Part shown: positions 1-8,318 of the stretch, piece after piece | Position numbering within the stretch: the stretch's first letter is position 1 | Layout: each line of letters begins with the position of its first letter | Origin: Actinomycetota bacterium | GTDB taxonomy: Bacteria; Actinomycetota; Actinomycetes; Nanopelagicales; Nanopelagicaceae | NCBI GenBank assembly: GCA_027728065.1 | Contig: JAQBVO010000014.1 | Location: 1-33,045 of the forward strand | Direction: 5' to 3' | Length of the DNA stretch: 33,045 nucleotides | The notes under the pieces: model-generated | What the model was told of the DNA's origin: nothing | The model's database searches: none | Seen by the model: the letters and a program-made list of their open reading frames with translations, nothing else | Translations under genes and position numbers: made by a program

Positions 1-22
1 TCATCGCCGCAATTAGCCTCAT
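1..22 (-). CDS. mnmA: tRNA-specific 2-thiouridylase MnmA, N-terminal codons only (partial)
   Basis: Only seven codons lie in the window, reading MRLIAAM. The ATG overlaps the stop codon of the cysteine desulfurase in an ATGA arrangement, so the two are probably translationally coupled. MnmA proteins begin with a similar hydrophobic strand followed by AMSGGVDS, the ATP-pyrophosphatase loop, and the visible residues match the start of that strand. MnmA thiolates U34 of certain tRNAs using sulfur delivered from a cysteine desulfurase, so the neighbour makes sense. The same order (etfB, etfA, cysteine desulfurase, mnmA) is known from mycobacteria. The call rests on seven residues plus context. 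Confidence 0.65.
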
Positions 23-1164
23 GAGATGTTCGCCGCCCTTGCACGGGCAATTACATCGGGAAGCACTGACGTTACAAAATCACACTCGCTTTGCGTGCTT
101 GTCGCGCCAAAGGAAAAGCGAAGTGAGGATTGGGCCGTTATTTCGCTGTGGCCCATAGCAAGTAAAACATGGCTGGCCTCATGCACACCCGCGCTACATG
201 CTGAGCCAGTAGAGCATGAGATCTTCTGGGCATCCATGAGCAGTAACAAGGTATCGCTCTGTGTTCCAGGAAATGTCACGTTAACGATTCCAGGTAAGCG
301 CTCTGATGTAAGGCCGTTAATAACTGCCTCGGGAATAAGGGCTTGGATAGAGGTTATGAAACGATCACGAATTGCCGCCACAGATTGGGCGTTGTAATCA
401 TCACTAACTGCCGCAGTTGCAAAACCCACAATACCTGGAGCATTTAAAGTTCCACTGCGAATTTCGCGCTCTTGTCCCCCTCCATGCAGTAGTGAGGGGA
501 TCTCTATGCCGCGCTTTAAAATGAGTGCACCGATTCCAAGTGGTCCACCAATCTTGTGAGCGCTCAAAGAAAGTGCGCTCACTCCTAATGCGTCAAAGGA
601 TAAAGGTACTTTCTTAAAACTTTGTACAGCATCGATATGGACTGCTATATCACCGGAGGCGGCAACAATGGCGGCAATCGGCTGAATTACCCCGGTTTCA
701 TTATTTGAATGCATCACCGATATAACTGCGATCTCGGGCCCGCGCTTTGCAATCAGATCGGTAAGAAAAGCCAGATCAATGACTCCATCAGAGTTAACTG
801 GAATTTGAATTACCTCTGCGCCTTCATGTGTTGCAAGCCATTGGGCTGGATCCAAAATTGCGTGGTGCTCGATACTTGAAATTACGACGAGATTCTTTCC
901 ACGCTTGCGTCCAGCCCAGTACATCCCTTTGAGTGCGATGTTATTAGCTTCGGTGCCAGATGCGGTGAAGATAATCTCACTCGGTAGACAAGCAATTTCT
1001 TTAGCTAAAAGCTCTCGGGCATCTTCTAATTTCTTTCGAGTTGCGCGGCCGTGCGTATGCAGACTCGATGGATTCCCAAGAACACTTGCCTGATTAGTCA
1101 TCGCAATCAATGCGCTCTCAAACATAGGCGTAGTCGCAGCATGGTCGAGATAGATTGAAGACAT
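19..1164 (-). CDS. iscS: Cysteine desulfurase (NifS/IscS family)
   Basis: PLP enzyme that takes sulfur from L-cysteine, giving alanine and an enzyme persulfide for Fe-S clusters and thiolated tRNA. From the chosen start (MSSIYLDHAATT, 381 aa) the family signatures are in order: SSIEH with the PLP-stacking His near residue 100, HIDAVQ near 176-181, SAHK with the Schiff-base Lys near 204, and GSACSAG with the catalytic Cys near 323. The reading frame is open for 65 further codons upstream, but those overlap etfA and lack family similarity. ATG 1164 has GGA about 8 bases upstream. ATG 1173, giving MSPMSS, is the alternative. Length is normal for the family. It follows etfA with a gap of about 10 bases and overlaps the mnmA start, which suggests one operon supplying sulfur for tRNA thiolation and Fe-S proteins. 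Confidence 0.95.
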   Translation of the reverse strand: MSSIYLDHAATTPMFESALIAMTNQASVLGNPSSLHTHGRATRKKLEDARELLAKEIACLPSEIIFTASGTEANNIALKGMYWAGRKRGKNLVVISSIEHHAILDPAQWLATHEGAEVIQIPVNSDGVIDLAFLTDLIAKRGPEIAVISVMHSNNETGVIQPIAAIVAASGDIAVHIDAVQSFKKVPLSFDALGVSALSLSAHKIGGPLGIGALILKRGIEIPSLLHGGGQEREIRSGTLNAPGIVGFATAAVSDDYNAQSVAAIRDRFITSIQALIPEAVINGLTSERLPGIVNVTFPGTQSDTLLLLMDAQKISCSTGSACSAGVHEASHVLLAMGHSEITAQSSLRFSFGATSTQSECDFVTSVLPDVIARARAANIS

Positions 1165-1174
1165 GGGGCTCATC

Positions 1175-2128
1175 CTAGGACTTACGTGCTTTAACGCCCT
1201 CCGTAGCCTTTGGAAGCACGGCAAAGAGATCGCCAACCACGCCAAAATCGGCGATTTCAAAAATCGGAGCCTCTGGATCTTTATTGATGACAACAATGGC
1301 CTTACTTGTCTGCATGCCTGCACGATGTTGAATCGCACCTGAAATTCCGCATGCAACATATAACTGTGGACTTACTGTTTTTCCAGTCTGGCCTACTTGA
1401 TGAGAGTGCGGATACCAACCCGCATCGGTCGCTGCGCGCGATGCACCAACTGCGGCACCAAGTGAGTCGGCGAAGGCTTCAACTGCGGCAAAGTCACCAT
1501 TAGTTCCGCGTCCTCCCGAAACTACGATGTCGGCCTCTGTGAGTTCAGGCCGGCCACCTTGGAGTGGAGGTTTTGAAGATGTAATCGTTGCCTTCTTAGC
1601 ACATTCGGAGATCTCAAATGAAAGGCTTTCAACTGCTGGGCTGGCAGCTTTTAAATCGGCGGTAATTGAGTTAGGGCGGACAGTAATAATCGCAGTTCCG
1701 TGGCAGACCTGAGAGTGCACAGTCGTTGAGCCGCCAAAGACCAACTGAGTCGCAGTTAAATCAGCGGCCACATCGACTGCATCGGTGATGATTCCGCAGT
1801 TGCTTTTAACTGCAACTCGGCCAGCAACTTCTTTACCAAATGCATGGGAAGCAATCAAAATTGCAGCTGGGTTTTTAGTGGCGATTATCTGAGTTAGAAC
1901 ATCGGCCACAGCGCCAATGCCATGGGCTGCGAAACTATCTGATTCAACTACTATTACTTTGCTAATAGCTCCTTGATTAAGGCTAGCGGCATAGGTAGCG
2001 CCTTGACCGGTTGGCGCAAGTACCACTGCAGTTACTTCCCCGATTCGCGCAGCGGCAGTGGCAAGCTCGGCAGTTATCTTAGTATTTTTTCCACCGATAA
2101 AATCGGCCAGAATTAGGCAGCTGGTCAT
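1175..2128 (-). CDS. etfA: Electron transfer flavoprotein subunit alpha
   Basis: FAD-binding subunit of the heterodimeric electron transfer flavoprotein, which takes electrons from acyl-CoA and other dehydrogenases and passes them to the quinone pool. The protein has 317 aa. The N-terminal half (about 1-190) is the ETF alpha/beta fold. The C-terminal FAD domain carries SGGRG (204-208), [11 protein letters not shown] (228-238), [11 protein letters not shown] (244-254), [12 protein letters not shown] (261-272) and NKDPEAPIF (282-290) followed by an Asp. All are family hallmarks. Its ATG overlaps the etfB stop codon by four bases (ATGA), which indicates translational coupling and co-expression. 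Confidence 0.96.
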   Translation of the reverse strand: MTSCLILADFIGGKNTKITAELATAAARIGEVTAVVLAPTGQGATYAASLNQGAISKVIVVESDSFAAHGIGAVADVLTQIIATKNPAAILIASHAFGKEVAGRVAVKSNCGIITDAVDVAADLTATQLVFGGSTTVHSQVCHGTAIITVRPNSITADLKAASPAVESLSFEISECAKKATITSSKPPLQGGRPELTEADIVVSGGRGTNGDFAAVEAFADSLGAAVGASRAATDAGWYPHSHQVGQTGKTVSPQLYVACGISGAIQHRAGMQTSKAIVVINKDPEAPIFEIADFGVVGDLFAVLPKATEGVKARKS

Positions 2129-2910
2129 ATCAACTTCTTCTCGGCTAAAAAGGTGACAAGCTGATCTGCCCCGCCACCATCATCACTGACTTTGATTCCA
2201 GCTGCACGTGGTGGACGTGGCGATGCATCGATGACAACCGACCATGCATTTTCAATTGCAATACCCACTGCATTCAAATCCATTACTTCGATACTTTTCT
2301 TTTTAGCCGCCATAATGCCTTTAAAGGATGGATAGCGCGGCTCATTGATTTTTTCGACGACTGAAACGATTGCTGGAAACTGCCCAAACATCTCATCAAC
2401 ACCAGTCTCACTTACGCGAGTAATCGATACTTTCTTGGCGACGGGATCAACTTTTACCGCCGATGCAAAGGTAAGTTGGGCACAACCCAAACGCTCCGCA
2501 ATCATCGCCGGCACAACACTCATGCGTGCATCCGTAGATTCGGTTCCGCAGAGAACTAGATCAAACTCACCTTTAAAAATGACAGTGGCTAAAACCTGCG
2601 ATGTGCTCAGGGCATCGGCTCCAACGAGTGCGCTATCGCTTACTAAAATCGCATTATTTGCACCCATCGAAAGCGCTTTGCGCACCGCCTCGGTTGCACG
2701 CTCTGGCCCCATTGAAATCACGGTGATCGTGTTGGCTCCACCCTCGTCATTGCCGCCATGTGCCTCGGCGATTGCAAGCGACTCCTCAATGGCATATTCA
2801 TCTAGGTCATTGAGAACTACATCGACATTGACTCGATCCAGGAGGCCATTGACCATCTTCTTCTCGGCCCAAGAATCAGGGACCTGTTTGATGCAGACGG
2901 CAATCTTCAT
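2125..2910 (-). CDS. etfB: Electron transfer flavoprotein subunit beta
   Basis: AMP-binding beta subunit, partner of the alpha subunit encoded just downstream. The start MKIAVCIKQVPDSW is the canonical EtfB N-terminus. An in-frame extension to 2970 adds 20 residues without family character and was rejected. With this start the protein has 261 aa, the usual length. VLNDLDEYAIEESLAIAE and the CGTESTDARMSVVPAMIAERLG region are typical of the family. Upstream of the ATG on the minus strand is an A/T-rich stretch containing TAATAT at about 2917-2922, close enough that the transcript could be leaderless or nearly so. This would be the first gene of the etfB-etfA-iscS-mnmA operon. Confidence 0.95.
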   Translation of the reverse strand: MKIAVCIKQVPDSWAEKKMVNGLLDRVNVDVVLNDLDEYAIEESLAIAEAHGGNDEGGANTITVISMGPERATEAVRKALSMGANNAILVSDSALVGADALSTSQVLATVIFKGEFDLVLCGTESTDARMSVVPAMIAERLGCAQLTFASAVKVDPVAKKVSITRVSETGVDEMFGQFPAIVSVVEKINEPRYPSFKGIMAAKKKSIEVMDLNAVGIAIENAWSVVIDASPRPPRAAGIKVSDDGGGADQLVTFLAEKKLI

Positions 2911-2961
2911 GGCCCTTATATTACTAATGAGTAAAGGGAATGGCGACCGCAGGTGCTGTAG

Positions 2962-3239
2962 AAAGGGCATTATTGCCCAGTACTTCCTGCAGATTGGAGA
3001 ATTCTAGGCGCAACCGTTATAAATAGTGGAACCAATTTTGCCATCTGCTCTAACGCGGCAGATGCAGTTGAACTCTGTCTCTTCAATGAGCTTTATGACT
3101 CTCTGCTCGAAACGCGCTTTGCAATCTGACATCGCTTGGGGCCGATCCAACTCATGGATCATTGCTCTTGATGAATTCATCAAGGTAGGAGAGTGTTTTT
3201 ATACTTCCAGATCAACAGTGGGACGAATTATTTAGGTAA
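2962..3239 (+). pseudogene. Relic of a glgX-like glycogen debranching gene (N- and C-terminal fragments)
   Basis: This occupies most of the 478-bp gap between etfB and fabD. The frame starting at 2962 has no start codon and runs to a TGA at 3127-3129. It reads LGATVINSGTNFAICS, then DAVELCLFNE, the CBM48 opening seen in GlgX-type debranching enzymes (LGAT...GxNFA.FS..A..VELCLFD). A different frame at 3129-3239 reads DPTHGSLLLMNSS, then an in-frame TAG at 3186-3188, then ESVFILPDQQWDELF and TAA. This resembles the GlgX C-terminus, where LLLLNA is followed by PV.F.LP...W. The picture is a gene with its central roughly 600 codons deleted, no start, a frame change and an internal stop. The N-terminal match is convincing and the C-terminal match is weaker. 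A 69-residue ORF at 3026-3235 is a shadow of this relic. Confidence 0.6.
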
Positions 3240-3304
3240 ATCTGCGGTGCTAGTCAAGATATTGCAACCTATGAGCCATTCATCATGCAGGCTCAAACAA
3301 AGAT

Positions 3305-3324
3305 CACTGTGCCTGAACACAGTG
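3305..3324. promoter_or_regulatory. Perfect inverted repeat upstream of fabD, candidate operator
   Basis: CACTGTG-N6-CACAGTG is an exact 7-bp inverted repeat with its centre about 75 bases before the fabD start. It lies between the glgX relic and the operon and is the most regular dyad in the gap. It has no T-run behind it, so it does not look like a terminator. Its position fits an operator for a regulator of the fatty-acid operon. Known actinobacterial regulators of this operon are FasR and MabR, but no match to their sites is claimed. Confidence 0.4.
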
Positions 3325-3388
3325 CGTAGGTATGGCTAATTTCGCGTACTAGGTAGTAATTGCAAGGAGCAGGTAATATCTTGTAATC

Positions 3389-4297
3389 ATGTTGGCACTC
3401 ATCGCACCTGGTCAAGGATCACAAAGCCCAGGGATGCTCGACTCTTGGATTCAAGATCCAACATCACGGGGTTTATTAGAGCAATGGTCGGCCGATATTG
3501 ATTTAGATTTAATACGTCTTGGCACAAGCGCAGATGCCGATGAGATTAAAGATACAGCTAATGCCCAACCACTCATCGTTGCCACATCTTTATTATCGGC
3601 TTATGCATTAAGGGTTAATAACTACGCCGTTGTTTCGGGCCACTCGGTCGGTGAGTTAACTGCAGCTGCATTGTGCGGGGCGATTACCGATACCGACGCG
3701 CTACAACTTGTGCGCGCACGTGGAATTGAGATGGCTAAGGCTGCAGCACAATCTGCCTCTGGAATGTCGGCGCTCCTTGGTGGCGATCGCAGTGAAGTAA
3801 TTGCAGCGCTTAAATCTTTAGGTTTAGTTGCAGCAAATGAAAATGGTGCAAGTCAGATAGTTGCCGCCGGAGATTTATCGGCCCTTGCAACCCTGGCGGC
3901 AGAGCCACCGGCAGGTGCACGCGTAAGGGCTCTGGCAGTGGCTGGAGCTTTTCATACCTCTTATATGTCCCCTGCAGTTGCAGCCATCGCCACAATTGCC
4001 GCCACTATCCCCACGCGCAAACCATTAGTTCCGACTATCTCTAACGCAGATGGCGCAGTTGTAGGTGATGCTGATCTGATACTTGCCGGGATCGTTAGCC
4101 AGATCGCCAGCCCCGTGCGCTGGGATCTATGCATGGAAAGATTGAAAGCTATGGGTGTTACGGGTGTCATTGAATTAGCCCCGGCGGCAACTCTGGTTGG
4201 CTTGCTCAAGCGCACGGTGCCAGAGATTGAAAGCTTTGGGCTCAAGAGTGCACAGGATTTAGATGCTGCGCGTGAGTTCGCAGAGAGGCAGGCATGA
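3389..4297 (+). CDS. fabD: Malonyl-CoA:ACP transacylase FabD
   Basis: Loads malonyl groups from CoA onto acyl carrier protein for chain elongation. The 302-aa protein starts with the typical APGQGSQSPGM loop. It has the nucleophile motif GHSVGEL with Ser86, QxxxxxxRG-type residues (QLVRARGIEM) near 106-115, and the catalytic His in GAFHTSYM at 189. It opens the operon fabD-fabH-acpP-fabF-accD. The AAGGAG at 3364-3369 is about 20 bases from the ATG, too far for a normal Shine-Dalgarno. TAATAT at 3374-3379 sits 9 bases before the ATG and could be a -10 element giving a leaderless message. No in-frame alternative start exists just upstream. The stop codon overlaps the fabH start. Confidence 0.96.
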   Translation: MLALIAPGQGSQSPGMLDSWIQDPTSRGLLEQWSADIDLDLIRLGTSADADEIKDTANAQPLIVATSLLSAYALRVNNYAVVSGHSVGELTAAALCGAITDTDALQLVRARGIEMAKAAAQSASGMSALLGGDRSEVIAALKSLGLVAANENGASQIVAAGDLSALATLAAEPPAGARVRALAVAGAFHTSYMSPAVAAIATIAATIPTRKPLVPTISNADGAVVGDADLILAGIVSQIASPVRWDLCMERLKAMGVTGVIELAPAATLVGLLKRTVPEIESFGLKSAQDLDAAREFAERQA

Positions 4298-5313
4298 GCA
4301 TAAAACTTCCAGCTATGGGTAATAGCCAAATACTCTCTGTTGGTTCATATCGCCCTAAACGCCTTGTACCTAACAGTGAAATCGTTGATCGCATTAAATC
4401 AAATGATGAATGGATTGAGCAGCGTACCGGTATACAAAGCCGTCGCATCGCCGGCCCAGATGAATCCGTTATCTCAATGGCTCAGGCCGCTTGCGAACAG
4501 GCACTCAAGCGTGCAAAGTTAACAATCGCCGATATCGACACTGTAATTCTTGCAACAATCTCCTATCCATTTCAAGCACCTAGTGCGGCAACTGAACTTA
4601 TTAATGTATTAGGAAACCCAAAGGCAGCCGCCTTTGATATTAGCGCGGCATGTGCGGGCTTTTGTTATGGCGTTGCGATGGCAAGTGATCTAGTTCGTGC
4701 TGGAACATCTAAATATGTTTTAGTAGTTGGTGTTGAAAAGCTTTCAGATTTTACCGATCCTGACGATCGAGCAACTGCATTTATCTTTGCCGATGGCGCT
4801 GGCGCAGTTGTAATTGGAGCGAGTGATAAAGCAGGTATCGGACCGACGGCATGGGGATCAGATGCCGATTCGCGCGATGCAATAATTTTAAATCCTGCAT
4901 ATACCGAGTTTAGAAATGCTCCCGATAAAGGCGTTACCGCACTTGGTTGGCCAAATATTTCTCAGCAAGGCCAAGTTGTATATCGTTGGGCGGTATTTAC
5001 CGTGAGTAAAATCGGTATAAAAGCCCTTGAAGCCGCAGGTGTTCGCCCCGATGAGCTCGGTGCATTTATCCCACATCAAGCAAATATGCGCATCATCGAA
5101 TCAATGGCCAAGAAGATTAAAATCCCAGAGAGTGTTCTTATCGCCGACGATATTCGTGTTAATGGAAATACCTCAGCTGCATCGATTCCCCTTGCAATGG
5201 ATGCACTTCTTGATGCGCATCCAGAACTACATGGCGAACTGGCGTTGTTGATTGGCTATGGGGCTGGCCTGGTCTATGCCGCCCAAGTCGTTGAGTTACC
5301 CCCAGCGCCTTGA
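4294..5313 (+). CDS. fabH: 3-oxoacyl-ACP synthase III FabH
   Basis: Condenses an acyl-CoA starter with malonyl-ACP, the first step of type II fatty-acid synthesis. The 339-aa protein carries the complete Cys-His-Asn triad: Cys120 in DISAACAGF, His261 in FIPHQANMRI and Asn292 in VNGNTSAAS. The ATG at 4294 overlaps the fabD stop (ATGA), which supports this start. MGNSQILSVGSYRPKR seven codons later is an alternative that matches the shorter family N-terminus. The acceptor subgroup (branched or straight starter) cannot be read from sequence alone. Confidence 0.96.
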   Translation: MSIKLPAMGNSQILSVGSYRPKRLVPNSEIVDRIKSNDEWIEQRTGIQSRRIAGPDESVISMAQAACEQALKRAKLTIADIDTVILATISYPFQAPSAATELINVLGNPKAAAFDISAACAGFCYGVAMASDLVRAGTSKYVLVVGVEKLSDFTDPDDRATAFIFADGAGAVVIGASDKAGIGPTAWGSDADSRDAIILNPAYTEFRNAPDKGVTALGWPNISQQGQVVYRWAVFTVSKIGIKALEAAGVRPDELGAFIPHQANMRIIESMAKKIKIPESVLIADDIRVNGNTSAASIPLAMDALLDAHPELHGELALLIGYGAGLVYAAQVVELPPAP

Positions 5314-5319
5314 GATTTT

Positions 5320-5360
5320 CGCCATATGAGGGCGTAGATACTCGTAAGTATCGGTTTTTT
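5320..5360 (+). terminator. Tandem hairpins and T-run between fabH and acpP, possible partial terminator
   Basis: Two adjacent stems lie just after the fabH stop: CGCC-N7-GGCG at 5320-5334, and GATACT-CGTA-AGTATC at 5337-5352 followed by GG and six T (5355-5360). The second has the form of a weak intrinsic terminator. Being inside the operon, it may attenuate read-through or stabilise a processed acpP message. The short stem makes strong termination unlikely. Confidence 0.4.
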
Positions 5361-5422
5361 CAGAGAGAATGACGGCCTACCAATGAGAGTAAATAAACCA
5401 GCTAACGGATGGAAAAAATACA

Positions 5423-5671
5423 ATGGCACTTGCACAAGCTGACGTACTTGCGGGATTAAAAGAGATCGTTGAAGAAGTAGCTGGTATCCCTGCTGCATCG
5501 ATTGAAATGGGCAAGAATTTCACCATCGATCTAGAGGTCGACTCGCTAAGCATGGTTGAAGTTGTCGTTGCTGCAGAAGAGCGCTTTGGAGTCAAGATTC
5601 CAGATGAAGCAGTTACAGATTTAGCCACTGTTGGCGATGCTGTTAACTTCATCGTCAATGCAGCTAAGTAA
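5423..5671 (+). CDS. acpP: Acyl carrier protein
   Basis: Small acidic carrier (82 aa) that holds growing acyl chains on a phosphopantetheine arm. The attachment Ser41 lies in LEVDSLSMVEVV, the standard DSL motif. The four-helix ACP pattern is complete, including the DEAVTDLATVGDAVNFI region of helices III and IV. Other features are a weak GGA about 13 bases upstream of the ATG, a hairpin and T-run in the preceding 109-bp gap, and fabF 18 bases downstream. The gap could hold a separate promoter so that the carrier is made in excess over the enzymes, but none is clear. Confidence 0.96.
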   Translation: MALAQADVLAGLKEIVEEVAGIPAASIEMGKNFTIDLEVDSLSMVEVVVAAEERFGVKIPDEAVTDLATVGDAVNFIVNAAK

Positions 5672-5689
5672 TTAAGTAGAGGGTTTCTC

Positions 5690-6925
5690 ATGCCTGCCCG
5701 TCGTGTTGTGGTCACTGGTCTTGGTGCTACAACGCCACTCGGGGGCGAGGTTGCTACATCCTGGTCTGCGCTTCTAGCAGGCACGAGTGGGGCTCGTTTA
5801 CTGAGTGAGGATTGGGCACAGACTATTCCAGTCCATTTTGCCGCCCGTGTAGCAGTTGAGCCCAGCGAACAGATGGAGCGGGTAGAGATGCGCCGCTTAG
5901 ATCGATCCGAACAGTTTGCCATCATTGCTTCTCGTGAGGCGTGGAGAGATGCAGGAGAACCACAGCTGGATAAAGAGCGCTTAGGAGTTGTTATCGCATC
6001 GGGCATTGGTGGTGTAACAACCCTGCTTGATCAATACGGTATTTTACGTGAAAAAGGCGCACGGCTTGTCAGCCCACACACTGTTCCGATGTTGATGCCC
6101 AATGGTCCTGCGGCAAATGTTGGTCTTGAACTTCAAGCAAAGGCCGGTGTTCATACGCCAGTAAGTGCATGTGCATCGGGGGCCGAGGCTATTGGTTATG
6201 CCTTAGAGATGATTCGCAGTAACCGCGCCGATTGTGTTGTTAGTGGAGGCGTTGAAGCTGCAATCCATCCCATGCCTATGTCGGGATTTGCAGCGATGAA
6301 GGCGTTATCGACTAGAAACGATGATCCTGCATCTGCATCACGTCCATATGATCTAAGCCGTGATGGCTTTGTCTTGGGCGAAGGCGGCGGTATTTTAATT
6401 CTGGAAGAGTATGAACATGCACGTGCACGTGGTGCAAAGATTTACTGTGAACTCGCAGGCCAAGGCTTAACCTCTGACGGCTATCACATCGCAGCCCCTG
6501 ACCCTGATGGCGCGGGTGTACAGCGCGCAATTAAATTTGCGCTCCTCGATAGCGGTTTAACAACTGCAGATATCGTCCATTTAAATGCTCATGCAACATC
6601 GACCCCCGTAGGAGATATCGCCGAAGCTAACGCGCTGCGAGCAGCCCTTGGCATCGATGCCGACCATGTTGCAGTCTCTGCTACGAAATCAATGACAGGG
6701 CATTTACTAGGTGGGGCTGGCGCTATCGAATCAGTCTTCATCGTTAAAGCGCTACAAGATCGCCTGGCTCCCCCAACGATTAATATCGAAAATTTAGATC
6801 CAGCTATAAGTATTGATGTGGTGGGCAATAAACCGCGCACACTGCCAGCAGGGGATATTGCAGCCCTGAATGACTCATTTGGCTTTGGTGGACATAACGT
6901 TGTTCTAGCTTTTAAGAGCATATAG
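5690..6925 (+). CDS. fabF: 3-oxoacyl-ACP synthase II FabF (KAS II)
   Basis: Elongating beta-ketoacyl-ACP synthase, 411 aa, with the Cys-His-His set: Cys161 in VSACASGAEAIGYA, His301 in LNAHATSTPVGD, and Lys333/His338 in ATKSMTGHLLGGAGAIE. The C-terminal NSFGFGGHN-type motif is present as DSFGFGGHN. AGAGGG lies about 10 bases before the ATG. The stop TAG directly abuts the ATG of the carboxylase gene, so the two are probably co-translated. The order acpP-fabF(kasA)-carboxylase beta parallels the mycobacterial FAS-II operon. Mycobacteria have two condensing enzymes at this spot (kasA, kasB), and here there is one. Confidence 0.96.
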   Translation: MPARRVVVTGLGATTPLGGEVATSWSALLAGTSGARLLSEDWAQTIPVHFAARVAVEPSEQMERVEMRRLDRSEQFAIIASREAWRDAGEPQLDKERLGVVIASGIGGVTTLLDQYGILREKGARLVSPHTVPMLMPNGPAANVGLELQAKAGVHTPVSACASGAEAIGYALEMIRSNRADCVVSGGVEAAIHPMPMSGFAAMKALSTRNDDPASASRPYDLSRDGFVLGEGGGILILEEYEHARARGAKIYCELAGQGLTSDGYHIAAPDPDGAGVQRAIKFALLDSGLTTADIVHLNAHATSTPVGDIAEANALRAALGIDADHVAVSATKSMTGHLLGGAGAIESVFIVKALQDRLAPPTINIENLDPAISIDVVGNKPRTLPAGDIAALNDSFGFGGHNVVLAFKSI

Positions 6926-8317
6926 ATGTCAACCACATCGCTAGACCCGCGCGATCCAGAGGTACGCATTGCGCGCTTAGTCGATGATGGAAAGTTTACT
7001 TTTCTAATCCCACGTACTGACTGCGGAGTGATTGCAGTAACGGGTTTAGTAAAGGGCAATAAAGTTGTAATTTTCGCATCAGATGCAACGATCAAAAGTG
7101 GTGCCCTCGGTGTTGATGGTTCAAAGGTTATTGTCACGGCCTACAAAGCTGCGATGGGGGCGCAGGTGCCTGTTATCGGTATCTGGCACTCAGGTGGCGC
7201 GCGATTAAGTGATGGCGTGGCATCTCTTGATGCATTTGGCGAGGTTTTCCAATCGATGATTTCGGCAAGCGGTCGCATTCCACAACTCTCATTAGTTCTA
7301 GGACCAACAGCAGGCGGTGGCGCATATGGGCCAGCGTTGACCGATGTTGTAGTCCTTGCACCAGAGGGACGCATCTTTGTCACAGGCCCCGATGTTGTAA
7401 AGAGCGTTACTGGCGAAGATATCGATATGGCGCTACTAGGTGGACCAGAGGCTCATAAGAAAAATAGTGGGCTCGCACACATCATTGCGCCAACTGAACA
7501 GAGTGCCTTTGATGATATCCGCGATTTGACCGCACTCTTTGCCAATCACGGCTTTATGAGCCCAGATGTTAAAGATATTGATCTATCTATATTCGTTCCC
7601 GACTCCAAAATCCGCACCTACGAAGTCCATCCACTGGTAGATGCGATATTAGATCAAGAGAGCGAACACATCGAACTACTTTCAATGTGGGCACCTAACA
7701 TGACAACGATTATCGGACGCTTGGGTGGTGCCACCGTTGGTGTGCTGGCTAATAACCCAGCCCACCTTGCAGGGGTTTTAGATGCTGCAGCTGGTGAAAA
7801 AGCCGCTCGCTTTGTACGTACATGCGATGCATTTGGAATACCACTGATTGTGATTGCAGATGTACAGGGCTTCTTGCCTGGAGCAGGACAGGAGTGGGAG
7901 GGCGCGGTTAGGCGAGGTGCAAAGTTATTGCATGCATTTGGCGAGGCAGTTGTTCCGCGTGTTACGTTGATTACTCGCCGTGCATATGGCGGTGCATTCG
8001 TTGCAATGAACTCAAAGGCATTGGGTGCAACACGTGTATTTGCCTGGCCACAGGCCGAGGTTTCAATTATGGGAGCAGTGGCCGCGGTGCGCGTATTACA
8101 CCGGAGAATTCTAGCCGATATCCCGACCGAACAAAGAGAATCAATGGAGTTAGAGCTAGCGGCCGAACATGAAAAGGTTTCAGGTGGGGTCTTAAAGGCG
8201 ATTGAAATCGGTGCAGTTGATGAGATGGTTGCACCGCAGTTCACGAGGAGTGCACTAGCAAAAACAATTGCAGATTCACCACACCGCCGTGGTAGCCACG
8301 GCAATATTCCGCTTTAA
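6926..8317 (+). CDS. Acyl-CoA carboxylase beta (carboxyltransferase) subunit, AccD6-like
   Basis: Transfers carboxyl from carboxybiotin to an acyl-CoA, most likely acetyl-CoA, giving malonyl-CoA for the operon's own pathway. The 463-aa protein has both crotonase-fold halves. The N-half carries SGGARLSDGVASL and the oxyanion loop GPTAGGGAYGPAL. The C-half has PLIVIADVQGFLPGAGQE and RRAYGGAFVAMNSKALGA, then VFAWPQAEVSIMGA. A zinc finger like that of E. coli AccD is absent, which is normal for the propionyl/acetyl-CoA carboxylase beta family. The biotinylated alpha subunit is not in the window. Location directly behind fabF is the basis for comparison with AccD6. Substrate preference is inferred. 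Confidence 0.93.
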   Translation: MSTTSLDPRDPEVRIARLVDDGKFTFLIPRTDCGVIAVTGLVKGNKVVIFASDATIKSGALGVDGSKVIVTAYKAAMGAQVPVIGIWHSGGARLSDGVASLDAFGEVFQSMISASGRIPQLSLVLGPTAGGGAYGPALTDVVVLAPEGRIFVTGPDVVKSVTGEDIDMALLGGPEAHKKNSGLAHIIAPTEQSAFDDIRDLTALFANHGFMSPDVKDIDLSIFVPDSKIRTYEVHPLVDAILDQESEHIELLSMWAPNMTTIIGRLGGATVGVLANNPAHLAGVLDAAAGEKAARFVRTCDAFGIPLIVIADVQGFLPGAGQEWEGAVRRGAKLLHAFGEAVVPRVTLITRRAYGGAFVAMNSKALGATRVFAWPQAEVSIMGAVAAVRVLHRRILADIPTEQRESMELELAAEHEKVSGGVLKAIEIGAVDEMVAPQFTRSALAKTIADSPHRRGSHGNIPL

Positions 8318-8318
8318 T

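Noticed and set aside
1165-1359. 65-codon N-terminal extension of the cysteine desulfurase
   Set aside because: It overlaps etfA entirely and has no similarity to the family. The canonical start with YLDHAATT is at 1164.
3026-3235. 69-residue plus-strand ORF in the etfB-fabD spacer
   Set aside because: It starts with a GTG inside the glgX-like relic and runs in a frame without recognisable similarity. The two other frames explain the sequence better.
5377-6006. 209-residue antisense ORF over acpP and fabF
   Set aside because: Ser/Thr/Ala-rich shadow of two certain genes. The same applies to the antisense ORFs at 7654-8304, 6589-7137, 2345-3007 and 31524-32267.
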